From: an uncultured Lysobacteraceae bacterium
Lineage (GTDB): Bacteria > Pseudomonadota > Gammaproteobacteria > Xanthomonadales > Xanthomonadaceae
Direction: 5' to 3'
DNA length: 64,000 nucleotides
Assembly: GCA_936911875.1 (NCBI GenBank)
Contig: CAKZGB010000008.1
Location: forward strand, 1 to 64,000
This document shows positions 7,677 to 16,466 of the stretch, in pieces. Under the pieces are notes generated by a model. The model did not search any database. It was not told the DNA's origin and saw nothing but the letters and a program-made list of their open reading frames with translations. The position numbers and the translations under genes were made by a program. Numbering within the stretch: the first letter of the stretch is position 1; each line of letters opens with the position of its first letter.

Positions 7677-9293
7677 CTAGTGGCCTTTGAAATCCCGTGC
7701 CCGCAGGCCCATCGCCAGTAGGGTCAGGCCGTAGGTCGCAACCCCGGCACCGATCATCAGCCCCAGGTGCCAAATACGCGACCCGAAGTGCCATGTGCTC
7801 CAGTCGGTCCAACGGGCGCCGAGGCTCCAAACCACCGCCGCCATCAGCGTTGCCGCCACAGCGATTTTGACGAGGAACCGGAGCCATCCGCCCTGGGGTT
7901 CGAACAGTTGATGGCGATGCAGCGCGGCACCCAAGACGAGCGCGTTGACCCAGGCCGCCGTGGCGATCGCCAGGGACAGCACCACGTGCACACCAGGAGT
8001 CGACCCGGCCGCAGCCAACCAGTGGTGTTGGTGCGTCTGTAGCGCTTCGCGGCCGGCCTCGGTGGCCAGCATCCAGATGGCAATACCGGCGCATACGAAC
8101 AGCGCGTTGGCCAGCAGTGAATACAGCGCCGCGCGTAACGGCGTGCGTGCATCCTGCCGCGCGTAAAACGCCGGTGCCAGTACTTTCACCAGCAAAAACG
8201 CCGGAATGGCCAGTGCTTGCGCAATGATGCTGCGCGAAGTCATCTCCAGATCGGTGGCGTTAAAGCGACCGTAATGGAACAAAGTGGCCACGACCGGTTT
8301 CGCGCACAGGGCCAAGCCGATGCACGCCGGAACGCCAATCAGCAGACACAAACGAAAACCCCAGTCGAGACTTCGTGAATATCCTTTGTGATCAGCCTGC
8401 ACGTAATGGCTCGCCAAATTCGGCAAGATCACGGTGCCAATGGCGACACCGAAAATACCCAGAGGAAACTCCAGCAGCCGGTCGGCGTAATACAGCCAGG
8501 TCACGCTTCCTGCGGCCAACATCGTAGCGACCACGGTATTGAGCAGCAGATTCACCTGCGACACGGACGAACCCAGAATGCCCGGCCCCATGCGTCGCAG
8601 CACCGCTCGCACACCGGCATCGCTTCCGCCCCATTTGGGTTTCGGCAGCAGACCCAATCGCATCAGCGATGGAATATGGAAGGCCAGCTGCAGCACGCCG
8701 GCAATCGTCACGCCCCACGCTAATGCGCGTACGGGAACCTGCAGGCGACTCGACACGGCCAACGCCGCAACAATCAGCGACAGGTTCAGTAACAGCGGCG
8801 ACAGCGCAGGCACGGCAAAGCGCCCGTAACTGTTGAGGATGCCGCCTGCCATCGCGACCAGCGATATCAGCAGGACATAGGGAAACGTAATGCGCAGCAG
8901 CTCCGTGGCGAGTCGGAACTGTTCGCCATCGGGTGCAAAGCCCGGAGCGAACCATCGCATCAGCAAGGGTGCCAGCAGAATCGCCAGCCCCGTCAGCACC
9001 AGCAGCCCGGCAATTAAGGTGCCCGCGACCTTGTCGATGAACTCGCGGACTTCACGTTCCGAGCTGCCGTCGCGGTATGCTTGCAGCACCGGGACAAAGG
9101 CCATGCTGAAGGCGCCTTCGCCACTGATCCGGCGCATGAAATTGGGGATGCGGAAAGCGACCAGAAAGGCGTCCATGGCGGCGCCGGCACCGAAATGGGT
9201 GGCGTAGATTTGATCACGCGCCAGGCCGGAAAGCCGCGAAAGCAGAGTCATGCTGCTATGGATGCCGGCCGACTTGGCCAAACCCTTAGACAT
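7677..9293 (-). CDS. murJ: Lipid II flippase MurJ (MviN)
   Basis: A 538-residue polytopic MOP-superfamily protein that flips the peptidoglycan precursor lipid II across the inner membrane. The N-terminal S-R-L-S-G-L-A-R-D segment and the A-F-x-V-A-F-R-I-P-N-F-x-R-R region with conserved arginines are typical. About 14 hydrophobic helices span the rest. It is the first gene of the minus-strand cluster and is divergent from rpsT, whose promoter begins only 15 bp upstream. The rpsT/murJ neighbourhood is common in gammaproteobacteria. Confidence 0.95.
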   Translation of the reverse strand: MSKGLAKSAGIHSSMTLLSRLSGLARDQIYATHFGAGAAMDAFLVAFRIPNFMRRISGEGAFSMAFVPVLQAYRDGSSEREVREFIDKVAGTLIAGLLVLTGLAILLAPLLMRWFAPGFAPDGEQFRLATELLRITFPYVLLISLVAMAGGILNSYGRFAVPALSPLLLNLSLIVAALAVSSRLQVPVRALAWGVTIAGVLQLAFHIPSLMRLGLLPKPKWGGSDAGVRAVLRRMGPGILGSSVSQVNLLLNTVVATMLAAGSVTWLYYADRLLEFPLGIFGVAIGTVILPNLASHYVQADHKGYSRSLDWGFRLCLLIGVPACIGLALCAKPVVATLFHYGRFNATDLEMTSRSIIAQALAIPAFLLVKVLAPAFYARQDARTPLRAALYSLLANALFVCAGIAIWMLATEAGREALQTHQHHWLAAAGSTPGVHVVLSLAIATAAWVNALVLGAALHRHQLFEPQGGWLRFLVKIAVAATLMAAVVWSLGARWTDWSTWHFGSRIWHLGLMIGAGVATYGLTLLAMGLRARDFKGH

Positions 9294-9307
9294 TTCAGCA
9301 ACTTACC

Positions 9308-9336
9308 TTGACTTTCGGAAAAATACAGGTCATACT
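9308..9336 (+). promoter_or_regulatory. Sigma-70 promoter of rpsT
   Basis: TTGACT (9308-9313) and CATACT (9331-9336) are spaced by exactly 17 nt. Transcription would begin near 9343, giving a leader of about 60 nt before the rpsT GTG. Confidence 0.65.
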
Positions 9337-9402
9337 TTCCCGTCTGATTGTTCAGAAACCAACATTCTAACCAGCTTCACTACCGTTTTCAGGAATTTCA
9401 CA

Positions 9403-9675
9403 GTGGCAAACATCAAATCCGCTAAGAAGCGCGCCAAGCAAGCTGTCGTTCGCAATGCGCGTAACGCTAGCCAACGCTCCATGCTCCGCACTTCCGTGAA
9501 GAAGGTGATTAAGGCCCTGGCCGCAAACGATGCTGACGCTGCGCAAGCCGCCTTCAACATCGCTCAGCCGGTGCTGGATCGCCTGAGCTCGCGTGGCCTC
9601 ATTCATAAGAACAAGGCCGCCCGTCACAAGTCGCGCCTTTCGGCCCGCATCAAGGCTCTGAAGACCGCTGCTTAA
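9403..9675 (+). CDS. rpsT: 30S ribosomal protein S20
   Basis: A 90-residue, strongly basic, alanine-rich protein with the S20 N-terminus ANIKSAKKRAKQ and the C-terminal KAARHKSRLSARIKAL. It binds 16S rRNA in the body of the 30S subunit. No ATG precedes the conserved N-terminus at the right distance. The start is GTG at 9403, with AGGA at 9391-9394. E. coli rpsT likewise uses a non-ATG start (UUG) and is autoregulated at translation, so the unusual start may be functional here. An intrinsic terminator follows 27 nt downstream. Confidence 0.97.
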   Translation: MANIKSAKKRAKQAVVRNARNASQRSMLRTSVKKVIKALAANDADAAQAAFNIAQPVLDRLSSRGLIHKNKAARHKSRLSARIKALKTAA

Positions 9676-9702
9676 TTTTTAAGCTCGGAATTCTGCACCA
9701 GT

Positions 9703-9729
9703 AAAAACCCGGCCATGTGCCGGGTTTTT
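9703..9729. terminator. Bidirectional intrinsic terminator (rpsT / DUF1428 gene)
   Basis: A perfect 11-bp stem (9703-9713 with 9719-9729) with a 5-nt loop. Five As lead it and five Ts end it, so it works in both directions between the convergent genes. Confidence 0.9.
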
Positions 9730-9757
9730 GTTTGCCTGTCGTTTGCGTCCGCGTGTT

Positions 9758-10120
9758 TCACTCGGCGCCGAGTTCGATGACCCCTTTAAAACCGCCCCAA
9801 ATCATGCGCGCACCGTTAAAGGGCGCCTTGGTCATGTCGAAATTCATGACCTCAGGGTCGGACATGATGATCTTGTTGACCTTGTCGCGCGTGCGTTTGT
9901 TGGGAAACACCACGTATGAAAAGAACACGGTCTCGCCGGCTTCTTTTTTAACAGCCAGATCAAACGAAGTGACTTTGCCCGGCGGCACGTCATCGGCCTG
10001 CGCCTCAATGTACTGAAGTGCGCCCAGTTCAATCAGCTTCTTGCCGAACTTGCGCCCCCATTTCCGGTATTCGGCGATCCGGTCGGTATAGACGGGAATG
10101 ACGAATCCATCGATGTACAT
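9758..10120 (-). CDS. DUF1428 (YbaA-like) family protein
   Basis: A 120-residue protein matching the DUF1428 family, small cytoplasmic proteins predicted to have a dimeric ferredoxin-like alpha/beta-barrel fold. Family features seen are the Y-I-D-G-F-V-x-P-V start, K-W-G-x-K-F, the F-F-S-Y-V-x-F-P-x-K-x-x-R-D-x-V-N block, and the C-terminal M-x-x-G-F-K. No catalytic role is established. It is a single-gene unit facing rpsT. Confidence 0.85.
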   Translation of the reverse strand: MYIDGFVIPVYTDRIAEYRKWGRKFGKKLIELGALQYIEAQADDVPPGKVTSFDLAVKKEAGETVFFSYVVFPNKRTRDKVNKIIMSDPEVMNFDMTKAPFNGARMIWGGFKGVIELGAE

Positions 10121-10194
10121 GGCGCAAGCTCCGGAATTGGAAAAGGGCTACCAGTAAACACCCGATCGGCGGCGCAACACAAGCCCCTCCGTTC

Positions 10195-11259
10195 TTACGG
10201 TTGGTACGGTGCCTCGTTCAGACGTTCGGCCTCAAGCTCCTCGCGCTGCGCATCAAAGAAGGACATCACATCCTTCATGATCGGCCACGTGCCTTCACGA
10301 CCGATGGCGCTGACGCGATACCAGCGATCCTTCCAGTCCAGTTCCTTCAGGATGCCTTGCGTGACTTCTTCCCACTCTTCTTCGAGAATCAGATCGGACT
10401 TGTTGAGGATCAGCCAGCGTGGCTTTTGCATCAGTTCCGGATCGTGCTTAATCAGCTCGCGTTCGATCGCGCGCACCTGATCGGCCGGTGACATTTCAAC
10501 GCCACCCTCCATCGGAGCCATGTCCACCAGATGCAGCAGCAGACGCGTGCGTTGCAAGTGGCGCAGGAACTGGGCCCCGAGACCTGCACCGTCGGCAGCG
10601 CCTTCGATCAGACCCGGAATATCGGCGATCACAAAGCTGCGATGCGGCTCGACACTGACTACACCCAAGTTGGGATACAACGTGGTGAAGGGATAGTCGG
10701 CCACTTTGGGCGTGGCTGCCGACACGGCGCGAATCAGCGTCGACTTGCCGGCGTTCGGGAAGCCGAGCAGACCGACGTCGGCGAGCAGTTTGAGTTCGAG
10801 CTTGAGTTCACGTTCCTCGCCCTCGGTGCCCGAGGTGGCGCGTTGCGGCGCACGGTTGGTGGAGCTCTTGAAGTGCATGTTGCCAAGGCCGCCCTTGCCG
10901 CCTTGTGCCACCAGCAGGCGCTGGCCGTTGCGGGTCAGGTCGCCAATGATTTCATCGGTAGCCACATTGATAATGACCGTGCCGACCGGAACGGTGATCG
11001 TCAGATCCTGACCGCCCTTGCCATACATCTGCCGACCCATGCCATCCTGACCGCGTTCGGCCTTGAAGCGGGTCTGGTGACGGAAGTCGACCAGGGTGTT
11101 TAGGTTTTCGTCGGCCTGCAGATAGACGCTGCCGCCATCGCCACCGTCGCCGCCGTCGGGGCCACCGAGCGGAATGAATTTCTCCCGGCGGAACCCGACG
11201 CAGCCGTTGCCGCCATTGCCGGCCCGGACTTGGATGTTTGCTTCGTCTACTAATTTCAT
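10195..11259 (-). CDS. obgE: Obg-family GTPase ObgE/CgtA
   Basis: A 354-residue essential GTPase linked to 50S ribosome assembly and stress responses. Residues 1-158 form the glycine-rich Obg fold (repeated GGxGG motifs, FRREKFIPLGGPDGG). The G domain follows with G1 at GFPNAGKST (about 166-174), G3 DIPGLIEGA (about 213) and G4 NKSD (about 285). It sits downstream of rplU-rpmA, the standard order, but a terminator lies between, so it may have its own promoter or depend on read-through. Confidence 0.96.
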   Translation of the reverse strand: MKLVDEANIQVRAGNGGNGCVGFRREKFIPLGGPDGGDGGDGGSVYLQADENLNTLVDFRHQTRFKAERGQDGMGRQMYGKGGQDLTITVPVGTVIINVATDEIIGDLTRNGQRLLVAQGGKGGLGNMHFKSSTNRAPQRATSGTEGEERELKLELKLLADVGLLGFPNAGKSTLIRAVSAATPKVADYPFTTLYPNLGVVSVEPHRSFVIADIPGLIEGAADGAGLGAQFLRHLQRTRLLLHLVDMAPMEGGVEMSPADQVRAIERELIKHDPELMQKPRWLILNKSDLILEEEWEEVTQGILKELDWKDRWYRVSAIGREGTWPIMKDVMSFFDAQREELEAERLNEAPYQP

Positions 11260-11306
11260 GCGGTCAGTGTATTACGGTTTGGTGGCAGCACGACGCTGCG
11301 ATGAGC

Positions 11307-11333
11307 AAACAAAAGCCCCGCGCAGGCGGGGCT
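11307..11333 (-). terminator. Intrinsic terminator after rplU-rpmA
   Basis: An 8-bp GC-rich stem (11314-11321 with 11326-11333) with a GCAG loop. On the minus strand it is followed by TTTTGTTTGC. It lies between rpmA and obgE. Confidence 0.75.
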
Positions 11334-11380
11334 CTTGCGAAATCGGCATCCGGCCTTGACCGGTGCCGCAGCGAAACGGC

Positions 11381-11638
11381 TTATTCGCCGATGACGCTAA
11401 CGGTGCGACGCTTCTTCAGGCCCTTGGTCGAGAATTCGACCTTGCCATCGACAAGCGCAAACAGCGTGTGGTCACGACCAAGACCAACACCTGCACCAGG
11501 GTGGAATTGCGTGCCGCGCTGACGCACGATGATGTTACCGGCTTCGATCGATTGACCGCCGTAGATCTTCACACCCAGGTACTTCGGGTTGGAGTCACGG
11601 CCGTTACGGGTTGAGCCTACGCCTTTTTTCTGTGCCAT
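11381..11638 (-). CDS. rpmA: 50S ribosomal protein L27
   Basis: An 85-residue L27. The N-terminus AQKKGVGSTRNGRDS reaches the peptidyl-transferase centre in the ribosome. No N-terminal leader peptide for Prp-type cleavage is present, as expected for proteobacteria. It follows rplU by 21 nt in the usual rplU-rpmA operon. Confidence 0.97.
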   Translation of the reverse strand: MAQKKGVGSTRNGRDSNPKYLGVKIYGGQSIEAGNIIVRQRGTQFHPGAGVGLGRDHTLFALVDGKVEFSTKGLKKRRTVSVIGE

Positions 11639-11659
11639 GGTTCGTTCTCCCTGTAACGA

Positions 11660-11980
11660 TTACTTGTTGTCACCACCGGTGATACCGGTGATTTCAATTT
11701 CGGTGAAATGCTGACGGTGGCCCATCTGCTTGCGGTGGTGCTTACGACGACGGAACTTGACGATGCGGACCTTATCGGCGCGGCCATGGCCGACGACCTT
11801 GGCTGCAACGGTGGCGCCCTTCAGCGCGTCACCAACGGACACGCCGTTGTCACCGCCGATCATCAGAACGTTGTCGAACTTAATTTCATTGCCGGCTTCG
11901 GCATCGAGCAATTCTACACGCAGGGTTTCACCCTGCATGACGCGGTATTGCTTACCGCCAGTCACGATAACTGCGTACAT
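11660..11980 (-). CDS. rplU: 50S ribosomal protein L21
   Basis: A 106-residue L21 starting MYAVIVTGGKQYRV and containing the L21 signature KFRRRKHHRKQMGHRQ that binds 23S rRNA. Upstream in-frame codons up to 12067 are excluded because L21 always begins at this motif and the promoter lies there. It is the first gene of rplU-rpmA. Confidence 0.97.
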   Translation of the reverse strand: MYAVIVTGGKQYRVMQGETLRVELLDAEAGNEIKFDNVLMIGGDNGVSVGDALKGATVAAKVVGHGRADKVRIVKFRRRKHHRKQMGHRQHFTEIEITGITGGDNK

Positions 11981-12043
11981 GAGACCAGATTCCTCTGTAG
12001 TTATTTTGGTCAGTTCTACCGCACGGCCGTGGGTAGAAGCGGA

Positions 12044-12072
12044 ATTATACCTGCCCTGTCGCTGCAACGCAA
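12044..12072 (-). promoter_or_regulatory. Sigma-70 promoter of rplU-rpmA
   Basis: On the minus strand a perfect TATAAT (12049-12044) lies 17 nt from TTGCGT (12072-12067). The leader would be about 55 nt. Confidence 0.65.
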
Positions 12073-12247
12073 GTCATTGTCTACGTTGAGGTTTTCGATC
12101 GGATCACCCGTTCAAACTGAACGGAGGCAAACCCTTCGTTTAACAAATGGACCCACATTTTCATGGTTTTTACATTTGCTGTGGTGAAGTGGTTCCAGGC
12201 GATCACTCCGCGGCTCGCCCCCAACTTCTCCAATAGGGACATTTACC

Positions 12248-13420
12248 ATGTTTGAATCCTTAGTATCTCAAGTCGGTGGCCGTTTCGGCCTGACCGAGGA
12301 CAAGACCAAGCAACTGCTGGGCCTGCTGATCGGCCTGATCTTTAACGAACGCCGTGGCGGCCCGACTGCCTTCCTGCAATCGTTCCGCGACAAGGGCCTG
12401 GGCGATGTGGTTGCCTCCTGGCTGGGCACGGGCGACAACCTGCCGGTCAATGGCAGCCAAATCAGCAACGTGCTGGGTGCGGACGTGATCAACAGCTTCG
12501 GTAACCGTCTGGGTCTGCCGGGTGCCACCATTAGCGACGCCTCGGCTGCCCTGCTGCCGACCGCCGTCTCCACGCTGGCTAGCAACGGCACGCTGGAAAT
12601 CGGTGCCCTTGACCGTATCCGCGGCTGGTTCGGCAATCTGTGGGACGATGGCGATGATGCAGTCCGCACTGCCGCCGTCGGTGCCGGTACTCTGGGTGCC
12701 TCGGCTGCCGCTGCCACGGCCGCTGCCGTGGACCGCGACACTGTGACCCGCACCACCACGACCGAATCGTTCCCGCCGCGTACGACTTACACCACGACGC
12801 AACCGGAACGCACCGGTGGTGGCTGGTGGAAGTGGCTGCTGCCCCTGCTGGCCCTGCTGGTTGCGATCTGGGCCTTCCGTAGCTGCAGCACGACCGATGT
12901 GGACGACACCACCGCACCGACCACCGCTGAAGCCCCGGCGACCGCTCCGGTCGATACCACGGTTGCTGATACGGCCGCTGCTGCCGGTGATTCGGCCGCT
13001 GCCACTCTGCAGGAAGCAGAAGCCAAGGCCCGCACCGCATTGGGCGCCCTGACGGCCGAGTCGCCGATCTCTGACTTCAAGGCCGCTCTGGACCTGGTGC
13101 CGATTCAGTTCGACACCGCCAAGTCGACCATTAAGGCCGAATCCAACGCCATCCTCGACGAAGCCGCCAACACCATCAAGAAGATGAAGGCCGGCTCCAA
13201 GATCGAAATCCAAGGCTACACGGACTCGGACGGTGATGACGCTGCCAACCTGAAGCTGTCGCAAGACCGTGCTGATGCCGTCAAGGCGGCCCTGACGCAA
13301 CGTGGCGTGTCGGCTGACATGCTGAGCGCCAAGGGTTTTGGCGAAGCCAACCCGGTTGGTGACAACGCCACTGCCGAAGGCAAGGCCAAGAACCGTCGCA
13401 TCGCTTACGACATCAAGTAA
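12248..13420 (+). CDS. DUF937 (YidB-like) / OmpA C-terminal domain hybrid membrane protein
   Basis: A 390-residue protein. Residues 1-130 resemble the YidB/DUF937 fold (leucine/glycine-rich helices, SWLGTGDNLP, ISDASAALLP). There is no export signal. A single transmembrane helix lies at about 190-210 (WWKWLLPLLALLVAIWAF), then an Ala/Thr/Asp-rich linker (about 215-265). The OmpA-like peptidoglycan-binding domain follows at about 275-390, with IQFDTAKSTI, GYTDSDGDD and N-x-x-L-S-x-x-R-A-x-x-V, so the Asp and Arg that hold diaminopimelate are present. The inferred topology is cytoplasmic DUF937, then a membrane anchor, then the periplasmic cell-wall domain. AGGGA precedes the ATG. It is monocistronic with a strong terminator. 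Confidence 0.85.
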   Translation: MFESLVSQVGGRFGLTEDKTKQLLGLLIGLIFNERRGGPTAFLQSFRDKGLGDVVASWLGTGDNLPVNGSQISNVLGADVINSFGNRLGLPGATISDASAALLPTAVSTLASNGTLEIGALDRIRGWFGNLWDDGDDAVRTAAVGAGTLGASAAAATAAAVDRDTVTRTTTTESFPPRTTYTTTQPERTGGGWWKWLLPLLALLVAIWAFRSCSTTDVDDTTAPTTAEAPATAPVDTTVADTAAAAGDSAAATLQEAEAKARTALGALTAESPISDFKAALDLVPIQFDTAKSTIKAESNAILDEAANTIKKMKAGSKIEIQGYTDSDGDDAANLKLSQDRADAVKAALTQRGVSADMLSAKGFGEANPVGDNATAEGKAKNRRIAYDIK

Positions 13421-13451
13421 GCCCGCACGACTCTTCGCCAAACAAGACAAG

Positions 13452-13479
13452 GCGCCCGGATTGCTCCGGGCGCTTTTTT
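13452..13479 (+). terminator. Intrinsic terminator after the OmpA-domain gene
   Basis: A 9-bp stem (13452-13460 with 13465-13473), a TTGC loop, and six Ts. Confidence 0.92.
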
Positions 13480-13529
13480 GTTACCATTTTTGATTGATTT
13501 TGCGTGGCTTAGCCCCCACTTTTCAGAAC

Positions 13530-16466
13530 ATGTCCCTGACCCACATTCGCGTACGCGGCGCCCGCACACACAATCTCAAGAACGTGGATCTGGATCTGCC
13601 TCGTGATCAGTTAATCGTGATCACCGGCCTCTCCGGTTCGGGCAAATCTTCTTTAGCCTTTGACACCATCTATGCCGAGGGCCAGCGCCGTTACGTCGAG
13701 TCGCTCTCGGCTTACGCGCGGCAGTTCCTCAGCGTCATGGAAAAGCCCGATGTCGATCACATCGAAGGCCTCTCGCCTGCGATTTCCATCGAGCAGAAAT
13801 CGACTTCGCACAACCCGCGCTCTACCGTCGGCACCATTACCGAGATCTACGATTACCTGCGTCTGCTGTTTGCACGCGTGGGTTCACCCAAGTGTCCGGA
13901 TCACGGTTTCGGTCTGCAGGCGCAAACCGTTTCACAGATGGTGGACCAGGTTGTGGCCTTGGCCGACGACCCGGAAACTGCGCAAAGTCGTTATATGTTG
14001 CTGGCGCCCGTCATTCGTGACCGCAAGGGCGAACATCTGCAACTGATTGATCAGCTGCGTGCCCAAGGTTTTGTGCGATTACGCGTGGACGGAGAGATTT
14101 ACGAAATCGATTCCGTGCCCAAGCTGTCCTTGCGCACCAAGCACACCATTGAGGCCGTGGTCGATCGCTTCCGCCCTTCGGCCGATCACGCACAACGCTT
14201 AGCCGAATCGTTTGAAACGGCACTGAAACTGGCCGATGGCGTGGCCTTGCTGCAATCCATGGACGATCCGCAGGCCGAGCCGCGCATGTTTAGCTCGCGC
14301 TACTCCTGCCCGGTTTGTGATTACTCCTTGCCGGAACTGGAACCGCGTCTGTTCTCGTTTAACTCGCCTAGCGGCGCCTGCCCGACCTGCGACGGTTTGG
14401 GTGTGGCGCAGTACTTTGATCCTGAGCGGATCGTCGTGCATCCGGAGCTGTCACTGGCCGCCGGTGCCATCCGCAGCTGGGATCGCCGCAATCATTACTA
14501 TTTTGCGTTGGTGCAATCGCTGGCCAAGCATTACAACTTCGATGTCGACACGCACTGGGAGGATCTCCCCGAAAGCGTGCGCAATGCCGTGCTGTTCGGC
14601 AGCGGCAAGGAGATCATCGCGTTCAATTATCTGAGCGATTCCGGCACACGTCACCAGCGCAAACATGCCTTCGAAGGCATCGTCCACAACCTGGAGCGCC
14701 GCTATCGTGACACGGAGTCCAGCGCCGTTCGCGAAGAGCTCAGCAAGTACATTGCAGAACGTGCCTGCCCGGATTGTCAGGGCATGCGTCTGAACCGCGA
14801 AGCGCGCAACGTGTTTGTCGCCGATCGCAATCTGCCGTCGTTGGTGGTCTTGCCGATTGATGAAACGCTCGACTTCTTTCAGAACTTGCATTTGGCCGGG
14901 TGGCGCGGCGAGATCGCCGCCAAGATCGTCAAAGAAATTTCGGAACGACTGCGGTTCCTGGTCGACGTCGGTCTCGACTATCTGACGCTGGAGCGAAAGG
15001 CCGATTCACTGTCCGGCGGTGAGGCGCAACGGATTCGTCTCGCATCGCAGATTGGTGCCGGCCTGGTCGGTGTGATGTACGTGCTCGATGAGCCTTCGAT
15101 CGGTTTACACCAACGCGACAACGAACGACTGCTCGGCACGCTGACACGCCTGCGTGATCTCGGCAACACGGTGATCGTGGTGGAGCACGACGAGGATGCC
15201 ATTCGCCTCGCCGACTACATCGTCGACATCGGTCCGTATGCCGGCGTACACGGCGGTCGCGTCATTGCGCAAGGCACGCTGGACGAATTGCTCAAAGCAC
15301 CCGAATCCATTACGGCCAAATACCTGACGGGCGAACTGCGCATCGAGGTGCCGGCGCAACGCAAGCCGATGAATCCCGACGCCACCTTGAATGTGTATGG
15401 CGCCACCGGCAACAACCTGCGTGAGGTCGATCTGGAGATCCCGGTCGGACTGATGACTTGTGTGACCGGCGTTTCGGGCTCCGGCAAGTCGACGCTGATC
15501 AACGACACCCTTTTCCCGCTCGCCGCCAATGAGCTCAACGGGGCGTCACATTCCATCGCACCGCATCGCGAAATCAAAGGACTCGATCAGTACGACAAAG
15601 TCGTGGATATCGATCAGTCACCGATCGGCCGCACGCCGCGCTCCAATCCGGCCACCTACACCGGCCTGTTTACTCCGTTGCGCGAACTGTTTGCACAAGT
15701 ACCCGAGGCACGTGCGCGCGGCTACTCACCTGGCCGTTTCAGCTTTAATGTTCGCGGTGGTCGTTGTGAAGCTTGCCAGGGCGACGGTCTGATCAAGGTC
15801 GAGATGCACTTCCTGCCTGACGTCTACGTCCCTTGCGATGTATGCGGCGGCAAACGCTACAACCGCGAGACCTTGGAGATCCGCTACAAGGGCCACAACA
15901 TCAGCGATGTGCTCGAGATGACGGTCAGCGAAGCTTTGACCTTGTTTGAAGCCATCCCCTCGATCTCGCGCAAGCTGGAAACGCTGGTCGATGTCGGCTT
16001 GGGCTATATCCGCCTTGGCCAAAGCGCGACGACACTGTCCGGTGGTGAGGCGCAACGCGTCAAACTCTCCAAGGAGTTGTCACGTCGCGGCACAGGTCAG
16101 ACGCTTTATATTCTCGATGAGCCGACCACCGGTCTGCATTTCCATGACATCGCGCATTTGCTCGAGATCCTGCATCGCCTGCGCGACAACGGCAATACCG
16201 TGGTGGTCATTGAACACAATCTCGATGTGATCAAGACCGCCGACTGGATCGTGGACATGGGACCGGAAGGCGGCCATCGCGGCGGTACGGTCGTGGCAGT
16301 GGGTACGCCCGAAGATGTAGCTGCCAATCCGCATTCGCACACCGGGCGATTCCTGGCACCGCTGGTCGGTACCAAACCCGAATCCGAACCCAAACCCGAA
16401 TCCAAACCCAAACCCAAAGCCGCCGCAAAACCCAAAGCAGCGGCCAAGAATAGGAAATCCAAATGA
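13530..16466 (+). CDS. uvrA: Excinuclease ABC subunit A
   Basis: A 978-residue ABC ATPase that recognises helix-distorting DNA damage and loads UvrB in nucleotide excision repair. Two ABC modules are visible: Walker A GLSGSGKSS at about 33-41 and GVSGSGKST near 648. Each has LSGGEAQR signatures and a Walker B ending in DEPS or DEPT. Zinc motifs occur near 260 (CPVC...CPTC) and near 744 (CEAC...CDVC). The last 30 or so residues form a low-complexity Lys/Pro/Glu/Ala tail of short repeats. The start at MSLTHIRVRGARTHNL matches the family. The stop overlaps the next ATG by 4 bp. Confidence 0.97.
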   Translation: MSLTHIRVRGARTHNLKNVDLDLPRDQLIVITGLSGSGKSSLAFDTIYAEGQRRYVESLSAYARQFLSVMEKPDVDHIEGLSPAISIEQKSTSHNPRSTVGTITEIYDYLRLLFARVGSPKCPDHGFGLQAQTVSQMVDQVVALADDPETAQSRYMLLAPVIRDRKGEHLQLIDQLRAQGFVRLRVDGEIYEIDSVPKLSLRTKHTIEAVVDRFRPSADHAQRLAESFETALKLADGVALLQSMDDPQAEPRMFSSRYSCPVCDYSLPELEPRLFSFNSPSGACPTCDGLGVAQYFDPERIVVHPELSLAAGAIRSWDRRNHYYFALVQSLAKHYNFDVDTHWEDLPESVRNAVLFGSGKEIIAFNYLSDSGTRHQRKHAFEGIVHNLERRYRDTESSAVREELSKYIAERACPDCQGMRLNREARNVFVADRNLPSLVVLPIDETLDFFQNLHLAGWRGEIAAKIVKEISERLRFLVDVGLDYLTLERKADSLSGGEAQRIRLASQIGAGLVGVMYVLDEPSIGLHQRDNERLLGTLTRLRDLGNTVIVVEHDEDAIRLADYIVDIGPYAGVHGGRVIAQGTLDELLKAPESITAKYLTGELRIEVPAQRKPMNPDATLNVYGATGNNLREVDLEIPVGLMTCVTGVSGSGKSTLINDTLFPLAANELNGASHSIAPHREIKGLDQYDKVVDIDQSPIGRTPRSNPATYTGLFTPLRELFAQVPEARARGYSPGRFSFNVRGGRCEACQGDGLIKVEMHFLPDVYVPCDVCGGKRYNRETLEIRYKGHNISDVLEMTVSEALTLFEAIPSISRKLETLVDVGLGYIRLGQSATTLSGGEAQRVKLSKELSRRGTGQTLYILDEPTTGLHFHDIAHLLEILHRLRDNGNTVVVIEHNLDVIKTADWIVDMGPEGGHRGGTVVAVGTPEDVAANPHSHTGRFLAPLVGTKPESEPKPESKPKPKAAAKPKAAAKNRKSK

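Noticed and set aside
12260..13450. A long minus-strand frame opposite the DUF937-OmpA gene
   Set aside because: Gly/Arg/Gln-rich composition without domains. The plus-strand product has clear OmpA motifs, an RBS and a terminator.
13480..13529. LexA/SOS box before uvrA
   Set aside because: No convincing palindromic LexA-type site is seen in the short interval between the terminator and the uvrA start.
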